From: Melanocharis versteri
Taxonomy: Eukaryota > Chordata > Aves > Passeriformes > Melanocharitidae
DNA length: 64,000 bases
NCBI GenBank assembly: GCA_013397845.1
Contig: VZTG01004601.1
Span: 17,340 to 81,339, forward strand
Direction: 5' to 3'
Shown: positions 51,107 through 62,136 of the stretch, one piece after another
Layout: every line of letters begins with the position of its first letter
How positions within the stretch are numbered: position 1 is the stretch's first letter
Position numbers and translations under genes: made by a program
Notes under the pieces: model-generated
Told to the model about the DNA's origin: nothing
Database searches by the model: none
The model's input: the letters and a program-made list of their open reading frames with translations, nothing else

Positions 51107-51331
51107 CTTGAGTACCTTCTAGGATGAAACAGTCACTAGACAATCAAGAAGAGTTCTTTAGCTGAAGGAGACAAGACTAAAACAAATAAAGGAACTGAAG
51201 ATGTGGTAATTACTATTTTTGCTCTCTAACTGATGATATATACTTGCTGCATATCTCTTAGATTCCTGGACTGTAACCCTCTGTTGCTTTCAGACAATCA
51301 TATAGCCTTATTAACCAGAATGGTTTCTTAC

Positions 51332-51418
51332 TATCCATGTCTTGTGCATAGGTTGCTATAATTGTGCTGTCCTGCAGATTTTGAAACATTCTCTTTGAGG
51401 TGTAGGGTAGTGTAGACA
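51332..51418 (-). CDS. Exon of unnamed minus-strand gene
   Basis: Acceptor GTTGCCTCTCTGAG and donor ATGGATA|GTAAGA enclose 87 nt with 28 open codons, including KRMFQNLQDSTIIATYAQDM. As drawn it needs one leftover base from the previous exon, but the exon at 51772-51936 ends in phase 0. An internal acceptor (CCCTACACCTCAAAG, giving 51332-51392) would restore phase 0. The frame is the same either way; only the start is uncertain. Confidence 0.72.
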
Positions 51419-51771
51419 CTCAGAGAGGCAACAGCCTGCTTGTTAGTAGAGGTGTGAGTACTCAGCACTAGTACATGGAAGCAGTGAATGTAATTCTCGC
51501 AGTTTTTCAGGAACAGTACAGATGTTGGTTTTCGGCTGTTGGGTTCTCCATGTTTCTAGAGCAGCTTAGACACAGAAGCTTAAAAACTCTACATGGAATT
51601 GAAAATACAGGGGTTTTGTCAGTATGAGAGTACTCAAACTAAAATATGTTAGGGAATGCAGTGATATCAAGCTTATACACAAAATTTGCCACTAAAGCAG
51701 TAAATTAGCTACAGAAAATTATTATGTTTCTCTGCACTTTTCCTAGCTGTAGCTATCAATCAATCAGATAC

Positions 51772-51936
51772 GTATATATAAAAATGATAATATTTCCTTA
51801 TGTGCATTCTAGTGAGGGCTATAGTCGCAGATTTAGCCTCTTGGGCAGCAGCCCATTGCTTATCGAAGTAATGAGACTGCATTTCAGTTATCGATTGGAG
51901 AGAAGTATTCACAGGCAGAGTGATGTAAAATAATTC
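51772..51936 (-). CDS. Exon of unnamed minus-strand gene
   Basis: Clear acceptor (TTTCTTTTATGTTTTAG) and donor TAC|GTATCT. 165 nt, 55 codons, no stop, phase 0 at both ends. The peptide starts ELFYITLPVNTSLQSITEM and continues with QSHYFDKQWAAAQEAKSA and ALTRMHIRKYYHFYIY. Its start matches the phase-0 end of the exon at 52122-52267 exactly. Alanine, charge and aromatic pattern suggests amphipathic helices. Confidence 0.88.
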
Positions 51937-52121
51937 CTAAAACATAAAAGAAATCTATTAGTCTTGAAACTAGAAGGAGATTGTTGGTCGTTAATATAAA
52001 TTAGAAGGTAAAGCTTCAGTAAATCAACAAAGTTTCAAAGATTAAATTGGCATCTGGGACTGAGAGAATTTCTTATTTTTTCTGGGAAGTAAACAATAAA
52101 CAAAAAAACTTTCAATGATAC

Positions 52122-52267
52122 CTTAATGAGACCTTCTGAGAAAAAAGTATGTCTCACAGTTATGGGTTTGTTGTGTATGAAGTGAAGGGTGGCTATTGCA
52201 ATGCTTTCAAGTGTAATAAGAACTTGCATGGATGTTAAGCAGCAGATTCTAATAAATTTTTCAGGAG
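52122..52267 (-). CDS. Exon of unnamed minus-strand gene
   Basis: 146 nt: two bases completing a codon and then 48 open codons, ending exactly at AAG|GTATCA. The peptide begins PEKFIRICCLTSMQVLITL, continues ESIAIATLHFIHNKPITVRH and ends TFFSEGLIK. The acceptor CAGCTAAGCAG is of moderate quality. The next exon downstream (51772-51936) joins in phase 0. Confidence 0.85.
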
Positions 52268-53402
52268 CTGCTTAGCTGCTGGATCACTGCTAAATCATGG
52301 AACTCTGAAATAGTCTTAGAGGGAGGGAAAAGCAACAAGAAATTCTATTCAGGTATGGACTTCTCCGTAAGAAAATAGCCCTCACCAGAATACTGAACTA
52401 ACTCAATTCAGAAAAAGAATCAGAAACACAATCCAGTTAAAACCTATAAATGTTCATGTTTTATGTTGGGGTTTTTTTCCTATGAAAACAGAGTCCTTTA
52501 TGTTTGTGTGATATTGGTTGTCTTGATTTTTATCACTACCTTAGAAGAAAACATAAAATTATTATGATAATTATTATAATAAAGGTTATCCCAACACACA
52601 GAGCTACTAGGAGAAAATTTAAATAATGAAAGATACACTGGTGGATCAGGACTATTTGGTAATCTGAAAATTAGTAAAAAATATTAATTTCTATATCAAT
52701 ATTCAAAGTGATGCATCAGAAAGTAGGAAAGTAGTTTCTGTTGTCTTGAAGCGTAGGATTCTAAGTCAGTGTGAAGTGTTCTGAATAAAGCTTGGACACA
52801 CAAGGATAATTAAATAAATGTGAGATTTTGAAAGTTAGCACACATTCAGTTTATTTTGAGGTAATATATCCAGCTCAGGTGCCCACAAATTCTTCAAGGT
52901 CTCTATCAACTGAAGAATATTCAGGAAGAATCATATTAATTATTGGTACAGATATGAACCAAATAAATTTGTACTACTTATTTTAATGAATGTGTATGTC
53001 TTTTAATAATAAGCCCATCAGGCAAGGGTCAGTAAGATACTATCATCCAAATGTAAAGCAAGTGAAAGAAAAATTATTAACTCCATTTAAAAATTTCATG
53101 AGCATGAATACTAAAGACTTTGCATCAACTCTGTCTCTAGAATTTAAATCCTGATTTCTCCTGGCATGTTGCCATTGTTCAGCAACAAATAATTAATGAA
53201 AACCTAGAGCTTTTGCTGAGCTAGTGATGCCTATTGATTTTTGCCTTTTTTTTTTCTTTTATATATTATCTGTATTCTTTACACATATTTTTGGAGCTCT
53301 GTAACCTATTATTGCATCCGTAGCTAGTTTTCTCAATACTTTTCCCTGCCCTGATAGGCAGAAAGACAAAATATATTCCAAAGCCCCTTGTCCTCTCTTG
53401 GT
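52268..53402. other. Intronic sequence
   Basis: AT-rich, with no recognised element. A missing exon that would link 55871-55933 (two bases left over) to 52122-52267 (needs one) should lie between these points; I could not find a convincing candidate. Confidence 0.4.
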
Positions 53403-53700
53403 TGTCCTTAGGAAACAAGGCTGAAAAACAGCTCTTCAAGACATATTTTCATCAAGTTCAGTTTCTGTCTGAGTGGGAAGGACTTAGGAGGGGCTTGATG
53501 GGGGAGGAAATTGCATCATCACTTGTGCTCCTAATAGGTGCTTTTTTGTTAATTATGCTGATTTACCAGACTTATAAAACTGTATGCACCCTTGTTTGGG
53601 TGGGCTTTTGTGGACATTTTTCCACAACTGCCCGTGGAGGCCTCCAATAAAGACAAACTTTTATATTACCTCCTATACTAATATTATCTCAAAAGAGTGT
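53403..53700 (+). mobile_element. Short ERV LTR
   Basis: Contains TATAAAA (53573-53579), then GCCCGTGGAGGCCTCC, AATAAA (53646-53652) and CTTTTATATTACCTCC, the U3-R-U5 layout of a short bird LTR of about 300 bp. The borders are approximate and no target duplication was found. Confidence 0.65.
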
Positions 53701-54225
53701 GTTGTTCCATTCCTAGGTTGAAAAAGGCATCACTAGAAGTCAGACAAGGTGATTGCAAAAAGTCCCTTAGGAGTAACTATATCTCAGTCTTTTGGACTAA
53801 TTCTGTTCTCTGTCACTGCCCACTTAATGTCCAAAATGGTCCTGCTAGATCTCACTGGCAGCATGGTTAAGCCCAGCTAGGTATCCCTTGCTCTGCATGC
53901 TTTTTTTCTCCATGTTTCTACAGTTTATGACAGTGACAATTACATCTTAAACTAATATTTCACACACTTTTGTGCATATTTTCAGATATTTCTTAAAATT
54001 CTGTCTTAATGGAAGGGCTCTTTATTTACTCTGCCATGATGGCCAGTAAGTAGAACACAAGAGGATAGATTCTGATCTATCTGTTCAGTGTAGCACCTTG
54101 TAGTAAATATTTTTAAATAAGTAAGCCTTTATTACTTAAGTAAGCCTTTTTTATTATAAGTGTTATAAAGAAAGATCCTGAAATGCCCTCCCCACTCCCC
54201 AGTCACCGTGGGTGAATGGATTGAT

Positions 54226-54890
54226 AGCCCGATTGGGGTGCATCTACACCAATGAATGCAGCATAGGCAACAAAGAGGAGGAGTTAGAAGCCATTGTGCA
54301 GCTGGAAAACAACAGTTTAGTGTGGCCAGCAGAAGCAGGGTATAGATTGTACCCCTGTATTCAGAATTTGTGAGGTCACACATCAAATCCTGTGTCCAGT
54401 TTTGGGCCCTTCATGACCAGAAAGATATTGAGGTGCCAAAGTGAATCCAGAGAAGGGCAGCAGAGTAGGGGAAGGGTCTCTACCATTAGTCTGATTAGAA
54501 GAATCTAAGGGAGTTGTTGATGTTCAGCCTGGAGAAAAGGTGGCTCAGAGGGGACCGTGTCAGTCATTTCAACTGCCTGAGAGGACACTGTAGCCAAGTG
54601 GGGGTCAGTCTCTTCTTCCAGGTAACAGCCGACAGGATGAGAGGAAATGCCTCAAATTGTGGCAGGGGGCATTTAGACTGGATATTGAGAAAAATTTCTT
54701 ATCCAGGAGAGTTGCCAAGTTTTGGAACAGGCTTCTCAGGGAAGCAATGGAGTCACCCTCCCTGGAGGTATTTAAAAGATCTATAGGTGTGCCATTGAGG
54801 GACTTGGTTTACTGGTGGATTTGGCAGTGCTGGCTTAACAGCTGGACTTCGTGATCCTAAAGGTCTTTCCATTCTTTGGCTCTATGACTT
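54226..54890 (+). mobile_element. CR1 LINE with internal deletion (5' ORF2 start joined to 3' end)
   Basis: At 54245-54312 the frame reads YTNECSIGNKEEELEAIVQL, the start of the CR1 endonuclease domain. At about 54313-54321 it jumps to the reverse-transcriptase C-terminal and 3' region (TCCTGTGTCCAGTTTTGGGC, GTTCAGCCTGGAGAAAAGG, GGACTTGGTTTACTGGTGG, AAAGGTCTTTCCATTC). Roughly the middle 2 kb of a CR1 is missing. The usual CR1 defect is 5' truncation, so this is an unusual copy. It lies in an intron of the minus-strand gene. Confidence 0.82.
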
Positions 54891-55870
54891 AAAGACACAG
54901 CTTGGTCCTGAAAAGGTGAGATAGAGTGCTTTTTATGAAAATACAACTGAAGAGAACTACCTCTGACTGAAGATGGTATGTGCTTCAGTGTAGCATAAAG
55001 TTAATGTTTTGCTGTTACAAATCAACATTAGAAAGAAAGGCAAGTAGCATCAGTTTGCTGTGAGGTGGTTAAACATCAGTTTGCTGCAAGAAGCGTTACC
55101 ATAAGTGGGAGCTGCCTCCAGATAACTTCTGCATGCTGACTACTCCTCTCTCTGATACAACTGATCTTTTCCATAGCTCCATATAAAGACTCCTGGCATG
55201 TATCCCTGTGGAAACCTGTACAGGTCATGTGTGAAATTTCTTTCCTTTACAGCATTTTTCTGTGTAACACGGGAAATGAATTCTGAATTTACAGAAATGG
55301 CCACTACTGGGACAACTGATAGAACTGTAAGCTATGTCTAACGTGTAGTTTTAACATATTTAAAGATTTAGTTATATTTCTGATTAATTTTGTGTATGTC
55401 CAGAAAGAACTTGTTGTGAATAACAAAAATAATCCTTCTATTAATTGTGAATAAAAATTTTTCGTATATGTTTTAACATTTAATAATTGGCATCTGTTTG
55501 GAGGGAATGTCTATGAAATTTAATAATTAACAAAGTAGGATCAAACTGGATGCAAATTTAAAGGCTCTATTTGATTCATCTAAAAGAAGAGTTATGGCAG
55601 AATATATCTCACTGTTAATCTTCAGCTTCACCAAAGCTGTTCATAAATGCTGACCTCTCCTATGCAGTAAGAAATTACATGATGAAGCGAGAGACTGGAT
55701 GGCTAATAGCCTGAAAATTTGTAGACTACTAGCGTTTGCATGTTAAAAATACATTAACATGCTGAAAAAGTATGGCATTGAAGAAGTATTCTGGAAATAC
55801 ATATGGGACATAACTGGGCCTGAATCTTCTAAACATGTATCTTTCTTAACAATTAATTCTACCTACATAC

Positions 55871-55933
55871 CATATCATAATATTCCAGGTGTTACGGAGG
55901 AAATGTGTTATTTCCACAGGCATCAGAGATTTC
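55871..55933 (-). CDS. Exon of unnamed minus-strand gene
   Basis: 63 nt from acceptor TGTTGTGTTGATGCAG to donor GATATG|GTATGT. One base completes a codon, then 20 open codons (KSLMPVEITHFLRNTWNIMI), then two bases. Its start phase matches the end phase of the candidate exon at 56101-56143. The peptide pattern is helix-like. Confidence 0.72.
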
Positions 55934-56100
55934 CTGCATCAACACAACATATATGAAGATGGTACTATGATAAAAGTCCTTTGGCAGGGGGGTTGGCAGA
56001 GGGGTTGGATGCCAGCCAACATCTAAATGCACTACACTGATGTAAAACTGTCCTGCCAGTTTGCTGCTCCTTTCATAGTGGTCCTGCAATCAGTTATTAC

Positions 56101-56143
56101 AAGACAAGTTCATGGGCCTCTGGAATCATATCTCCTCCAGAAG
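56101..56143 (-). CDS. Candidate small exon
   Basis: 43 nt between ATTCCAAG and GTC TT|GTAATA, reading SGGDMIPEAHELV. Both splice sites are below average. The support is phase: the previous exon (58469-58587) leaves one base and this needs two; it leaves two and the next exon needs one. The joined reading runs open through three exons. Confidence 0.5.
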
Positions 56144-57342
56144 CTTGGAATATTGGCAAAAATTGATTCAGTTTAATAATTTAATTAATAAAGTTCAGGC
56201 CACAGATTTAGAGATGAATCTCTTTCATGTTGTCCAGCCAAACAGAGTTTGTGGAGATGACTAGAGTCAGAGTTCAGATTTTGGTCCAATGCTGATATGA
56301 GCTATTTCAGTCCTCTGGTCTACTTTATGTATAATGGCTGATCATTGCCTTGGCCACCCATTCATTAGAGACCTCTTTCCTCCATGCGGATTTTTTGTCT
56401 TTAATATATACACTCTCTTAACTCTTTGTAGTGACATTTTGACACATGACATTAGGAAAAAATTGTTTTCAAAGTCTCTGAAACCTGCGTCTTCTAAATT
56501 ACTGTGCAGAAAGAATGATTATAGTACACATCCTGCCTTTTTCCATCACATAAGAAGTAAGATATCCTGAACATATAGCCTTAGTTATCAAATACTATCA
56601 CAAAATTATTTTCACAGAACAGTGGGAGAAAATGATCTGAAAATACATTTCAAAAAGTCAGGTAGTCACTAAAATAAGCAGAGAAAAAAAACATTTCATT
56701 TCAGTAACTGCATGGGCTCCAGCTCACTATTAGATTAGATGGTTTTGTTGAACAGTAGATCTATCTCTCTCCTTTTATGTTATATTTATTACTTTCTATT
56801 ATTGAAGACATACACAAACTCTTCATTTATTCATCTGTAACCTGAAATCAGTGCATGGCACAGACTGATGCATATTAAAATTGGGAACAATAGGCTAATC
56901 CCCAGTGTCATATCTTTTAAACTGAAAATAAACCTGAGTTATTTTGCTGTGGTTGAAGCAGCTAATGATGGTTGACATGGGGACAGGACAACATTCACTT
57001 TAAGCTTCGTATGCTTTGCTCAAACTAAGTTTGAAATTTATAGAGGGAGAGTGGTCAAATTCCATGGGATAATGACTCTGTTTAGAGTAACTTTGCATGA
57101 GAACTACATTTGCTTGCAATAGAAAAACAGAGGCCACTGAAAATATCTTTTACAAGTGACTTGAAAGCTTCTCCTCTGTGTTATTGTGATCCTCTCAGCA
57201 ACCAATGACCTGGAAGCCTCTTTTTCTAATACATCTTTGTTCCCACAAGAATTTATGCCATTGTACTGATCTAAGTTAATTTATTCTGTGATATTTAATG
57301 TGCACTTTAGGCTAGTGATGGTGGAGAATTGTTACGAATAGA

Positions 57343-58171
57343 TGTGGGGGTTTAGATAAGTCCTTGCCTTTTACCCAGGAGTCTGGCAGCAGGCAGTAGC
57401 TTTATTGAGGTGGCCAGAACCTCAATACCCGCTCTTGTTCGCGAGTTCTTTAATAATGGCTGATTCAGTCTATTATAGAATTAATTATTTATTTAATAGA
57501 CACAAAGCTAACAGACATAAGACTTAGTGCAGACTATATACTACACAGGAATAAGGACAAAAAAAAGAGACTACTAGTAGGTTAAGGTTCTGTGCACGAT
57601 AAGGTACCCTTTTCAGTTACAGCTAGAGAAGAAATAGTATAAGCTTAGGATTCAATGTATCTTNACCCAGGAGTCTGGCAGCAGGCAGTAGCTTTATTGA
57701 GGTGGCCAGAACCTCAATACCCGCTCTTGTTCGCGAGTTCTTTAATAATGGCTGATTCAGTCTATTATAGAATTAATTATTTATTTAATAGACACAAAGC
57801 TAACAGACATAAGACTTAGTGCAGACTATATACTACACAGGAATAAGGACAAAAAAAAGAGACTACTAGTAGGTTAAGGTTCTGTGCACGATAAGGTACC
57901 CTTTTCAGTTACAGCTAGAGAAGAAATAGTATAAGCTTAGGATTCAATGTATCTTACCATCCAATTGTTGGTGGAGCACACATCAAGATCCTTTCCCCCA
58001 CTTCCCAGGAAAGTAAATTTGCGTCCAGACTCTGGGGAGAAGTCCCTTACTCCTTCAGGGTGTGCGTGTAGAGGTTTCTGCCTCTGTGATAACTTGTGTG
58101 TGCTTTTATAGTTTGTAAAACAGTGTCTCTCAGGGAATATTTATTTTCTTTATCTCTCCCCACTTTTGCTC
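57343..58171 (-). mobile_element. ERV LTR, inflated by an assembly repeat
   Basis: Starts TGTGGGGGTTTAGATAAG on the plus strand and has AATAAA on the minus strand (57401-57406, seen again at 57693-57698 in the duplicated copy). The sequence TCAATACCCGCTCTTGTTCG is LTR-like. The right end is lost near the single N at 58172, so the border and any target duplication are unknown. Confidence 0.55.
57373..57955. repeat. Exact 291-bp tandem duplication around a single N (assembly artefact)
   Basis: 57373-57663 and 57665-57955 are identical as far as I can see, separated by one N at 57664. This is the same pattern as at 17362 and 58945. Confidence 0.93.
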
Positions 58172-58468
58172 NAGTACTATGACATACCATCATCTCATTG
58201 ATCCAAATCATGTTGTTCCACAAGTTGATAAATGAATGTTGAAATAGGTTCTAGACTATACTAGAACATGGAAAGCGATGTGATATGTCATGCTTCCCTA
58301 AATTTGACTGTGCACACACATGTTTTTACACACACATACTCACATTATATATATTTCAGATGAGACTCATAAAATTCTTGTATCGTGCTAAGAACTGATA
58401 AAATCAATGGGGTAATATCGTCATGGACTTCCTTTCACAAAACTTCAAGTGGTGTACTACTTACTTAC

Positions 58469-58587
58469 TTCCACCATTACCTCCTGTGATAAAATTAAGA
58501 GGATTTTCAGTGATTTTCTTGGTAGTCAAGGCTGAATGTGAGCATTCCATCAGAGTGAGGCCTTCAGATTTTTGAACCCTGAACTTA
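58469..58587 (-). CDS. Exon of unnamed minus-strand gene
   Basis: A very strong acceptor (ten T, then CATTATTCCCAG) and donor GGTGGAA|GTAAGT. 119 nt: one base, 39 open codons and one base. The peptide begins KFRVQKSEGLTLMECSHSAL and ends TTKKITENPLNFITGGNGG. No domain was recognised. This is among the best-supported exons of the gene. Confidence 0.86.
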
Positions 58588-59265
58588 CTGGGAATAATGA
58601 AAAAAAAAACACATTAGAAGTTATTTACTAAGGAGTTAGTACTGTACTGTATTTACTCAGGGAGTCCCACCGGGAGTTTTCTTGACCTGGATACATCCTT
58701 TTTCATATTTGTATGCAGTTTTTGTCTGTCTTTTCCAGTTAGAGACAATTTTTTCTTTTGATTTGTTTCGTATTGTTTTTAATTATAAGTGATTGTAGAG
58801 AAATATGAAACGACATGGTTAGTAGTAAACCTTGTATATAAAATTTCATCTTTTGCTGCTCATGAATTTATTAAGGCAACAGAGCTTTGAAGACCTTGAT
58901 TTTGGGCAATGATTATGTACTAATATTTTTATTTTTCACCAGGTACTTTTCTTAAAATTAAGTCCTGATAAGACTTGAATGTTTCATGTAGAATTAGAAA
59001 GATCTAAACAAGAATCTGCGGGTTCCTATGCTGGCATCTGACGTGAGAGTCTAAATGCCTGTAACTGACCCAAAGCATTTGTTTTGGCAAGTCATGGCAT
59101 TTGTTATATTTAATTTTCTCCAACTCTGAATCAGAAATAATAATACTCATCTTCCTTTAGGAAAGCGGTGCTAATATTAGTCTATTATTAAGACATTTCC
59201 TATATTAGGACTTTTTTTCCATGAAAGTTGTGCAAATTATACTTTATTAAATTGAGTCCACTTAC

Positions 59266-59397
59266 AATAACAAGTCCAGTCTTAACTGGTTCTTTTCATA
59301 GGCATTTTTGATATTGTTTTGTAACCAGAGCAGCAAAAGCAGATGGGTTGCAAGTGTGAATCTTCTCCATTATTTAAGTTTGCACTCAGTCATCTTT
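59266..59397 (-). CDS. Doubtful exon, disrupted
   Basis: A very good donor (GTTATT|GTAAGT) and the end of the frame (LQNNIKNAYEKNQLRLDLL) join in phase to the exon at 58469-58587. The start is a problem: from the acceptor CCAATTTTAG no frame is open throughout, with an in-frame stop and a one-base phase excess. It may carry a lesion or use another acceptor. Confidence 0.3.
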
Positions 59398-59447
59398 CTA
59401 AAATTGGCATTATGGGTGTTTTCTATGAACCTTTTTAGGAGCATCAC

Positions 59448-59493
59448 CTAGTTTATTCTCTGTTGAAAGTTTAAACAAAATGTTTAAAAATGT
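59448..59493 (-). CDS. Candidate 46-nt exon
   Basis: Acceptor TTTCCGGCTGTAG and donor AACTAG|GTGATG enclose 15 open codons (TFLNILFKLSTENKL) plus one base. It starts in phase 0, as required by the end of the exon at 60943-61088. It is too short to be sure. Confidence 0.35.
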
Positions 59494-60942
59494 CTACAGC
59501 CGGAAATATCTAATTATTTTGCTTTGTCCACTGCTCACAGGTTCCATTGTGATTTCTCAATGGACCACTGAATTAGTTTCACAGATCTTCTGCTTAAAGT
59601 ATCCAAGAAAGCAGCAATAAAAATAGATTGCATTAGTCACTCTTGTCTCAAACAATTTTTGTGGCATGTGTATCATATATTACTGTTTTTCTTCATGCAT
59701 GGTATCTAGGCATGGATGAGAGATATATTTAAGACCTCTGTCAACAAATACCGACAACAAAAGCAATACATACTCTTCAGATTGAATTTAGCCTGTTGTG
59801 ACAGAAAAAGACATTATACCATCACTGTTTNACTTTTCTTAAAATTAAGTCCTGATAAGACTTGAATGTTTCATGTAGAATTAGAAAGATCTAAACAAGA
59901 ATCTGCGGGTTCCTATGCTGGCATCTGACGTGAGAGTCTAAATGCCTGTAACTGACCCAAAGCATTTGTTTTGGCAAGTCATGGCATTTGTTATATTTAA
60001 TTTTCTCCAACTCTGAATCAGAAATAATAATACTCATCTTCCTTTAGGAAAGCGGTGCTAATATTAGTCTATTATTAAGACATTTCCTATATTAGGACTT
60101 TTTTTCCATGAAAGTTGTGCAAATTATACTTTATTAAATTGAGTCCACTTACAATAACAAGTCCAGTCTTAACTGGTTCTTTTCATAGGCATTTTTGATA
60201 TTGTTTTGTAACCAGAGCAGCAAAAGCAGATGGGTTGCAAGTGTGAATCTTCTCCATTATTTAAGTTTGCACTCAGTCATCTTTCTAAAATTGGCATTAT
60301 GGGTGTTTTCTATGAACCTTTTTAGGAGCATCACCTAGTTTATTCTCTGTTGAAAGTTTAAACAAAATGTTTAAAAATGTCTACAGCCGGAAATATCTAA
60401 TTATTTTGCTTTGTCCACTGCTCACAGGTTCCATTGTGATTTCTCAATGGACCACTGAATTAGTTTCACAGATCTTCTGCTTAAAGTATCCAAGAAAGCA
60501 GCAATAAAAATAGATTGCATTAGTCACTCTTGTCTCAAACAATTTTTGTGGCATGTGTATCATATATTACTGTTTTTCTTCATGCATGGTATCTAGGCAT
60601 GGATGAGAGATATATTTAAGACCTCTGTCAACAAATACCGACAACAAAAGCAATACATACTCTTCAGATTGAATTTAGCCTGTTGTGACAGAAAAAGACA
60701 TTATACCATCACTGTTTATGTAAGGGGGAAATAGCAGAATGGAGCTCATAGGTGATGACAGCTCTTGAATTAGCCTGAAAAGTAAGAATGTATTAATAAT
60801 ACGGCAAAGAAAACTCCATTCTGTTGTTGGTAAGTCTCAGAAGTAATATTTAGCAAACAAGGACTGGAAGCAAAGGTGCTAACTCTGTTCTTGGAAATTC
60901 TGAGTCTTGAGAAAAAGGAGAGAAAGAATGGTGCATTTTCAC

Positions 60943-61088
60943 CTTATGTGTGAAAATTTTTGAAGAGTTATTTGCCTGCCTGTTCTTCTGATAAGGATGT
61001 GAAAATGCATCATCTTTGGGTGCTACAACACACTGAAGTGCAAGTCCTGTGCATTTCCTCTTGACAGTACAGCTGCTGTTATAGAGAG
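60943..61088 (-). CDS. Exon of unnamed minus-strand gene
   Basis: The frame is open for about 60 codons upstream of a good donor (CATAAG|GTGAAA). The peptide includes SSCTVKRKCTGLALQCVV and APKDDAFSHPYQKNRQANN. The acceptor is uncertain; CACCAAG at 61089-61090 gives 146 nt in the phase needed by the exon at 61327-61433, while TTTCCAACAG slightly upstream is another possibility. Confidence 0.7.
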
Positions 61089-61326
61089 CTTGGTGCTGTT
61101 GGAAACTCTCATCAGTTTTCCTTTATTCCTACGAGCAATATTATTTATTTTAATATTTACATCTGTAACATTAGCAATATGTAGAATCTCTAGCATGCGG
61201 ACATACTAGCTGCTCCACTCCCCAAAAACTTTTCTCTGTGTTACCCAAGGAAAGTCGAGGAAGGGGACTGGACTCTCACAAGGAAAGTATTCCTGCAGTT
61301 ATTTCTGCTGAGCAAACCATACTTAC

Positions 61327-61433
61327 AATATATCATTTGTCTTAATTTTAATTTAATTTCCTCTTTGCAAGTGTTGTGAGCTTCCTGAACCTTAGACGTC
61401 CCTTGCAGAGCTATAGACAATCTATAGTTTTTA
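61327..61433 (-). CDS. Exon of unnamed minus-strand gene
   Basis: Acceptor CTGTCTCACACATCTTCAG and donor TATATT|GTAAGTATG, both strong. 107 nt: one base, 35 codons and one base, no stop. The peptide reads KNYRLSIALQGTSKVQEAHN then TCKEEIKLKLRQMIY. A lysine/glutamate-rich, helix-like segment. Confidence 0.86.
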
Positions 61434-61523
61434 CTGAAGATGTGTGAGACAGCCTCAGTAAGTGGTACTGACCATAAATAACTAATCATTGCAAGATGTG
61501 TAATTACACACAAAAAGTGGGAA

Positions 61524-62136
61524 TGTCCTAATTTTGGTGGGGCTAGAGTTGTTTTTCCTCCCAGCTGTAGCTGATACAGTGCTGTGCTTTGTACTCAGTG
61601 TGAGGCTTGTGTTGATAATACACTGATGTTTTGGCTCTTGCTAAATACTTACTCTGCTGCTAATACTTACTCTGAGTGAAGGACTTGTCAGTGTCTCATG
61701 CTTTGCCAGTGAGGGGCTGTACAAGAAGCCAGGAGGGACCACAGCCAGGACAGATGATCTGAATGGGCCAAAGGGATATTCCAACACCACAGAAAATCAA
61801 GCCCAGTACATAAACTGGGGGCAGCTGGCTGGGAGAGGCCAAGCGCTGCTTGGAGACTTGCTGGGCGTCAGTCAGTAGGTGATGAGAAATTTTGTAGTGC
61901 ATCACTTCCTTCTCTTGGGTTTTATTCCTTTCTCTCTCTTATCTCCATTACAATGTTATAAGTATTCTTATTATTATTATTAGCAGTAGCATTATTAGTA
62001 AAATTTGTTTCAACTAATAAACTATTATTCCACAAGTTTCACTTTTTTTCCTGGTTATCCTCCCCATCCATGCAAGGGCAAGGGGCAGTGAACAGCTGCA
62101 TAGTACTTAGCTGCTGTCAGGGTTTAAGTCCTGGCA
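61524..62136 (+). mobile_element. Solo ERVL-like LTR, best-preserved of three
   Basis: Runs from TGTCCTAATTTTGGTGGGGC to GGGTTTAAGTCCTGGCA. The landmarks in order are TTGATAATACACTGATGTTTTGG, GGCCAAAGGGATATTCC, a CATAAA box (61809-61814), a TTA run (61968-61983), AATAAA (62016-62021) and CTTAGCTGCTGTC. Flanks GGGAA (61519-61523) and TGGAA (62137-62141) may be a 5-bp target duplication with one mismatch. It lies in an intron of the minus-strand gene. Confidence 0.82.

Larger units (their letters stand above)
58945..60717. repeat. Exact 886-bp tandem duplication around a single N (assembly artefact)
   Basis: 58945-59830 recurs unchanged at 59832-60717 with one N at 59831. It includes two candidate exons of the minus-strand gene (59266-59397 and 59448-59493), which therefore appear a second time at 60153-60284 and 60335-60380. 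A naive annotation would report duplicated exons here. Confidence 0.93.

Noticed and set aside
55081..55150. Possible exon between 55871 and 52267 (frame with MQKLSGGSSHL)
   Set aside because: Poor acceptor and an end phase that does not fit the next exon.
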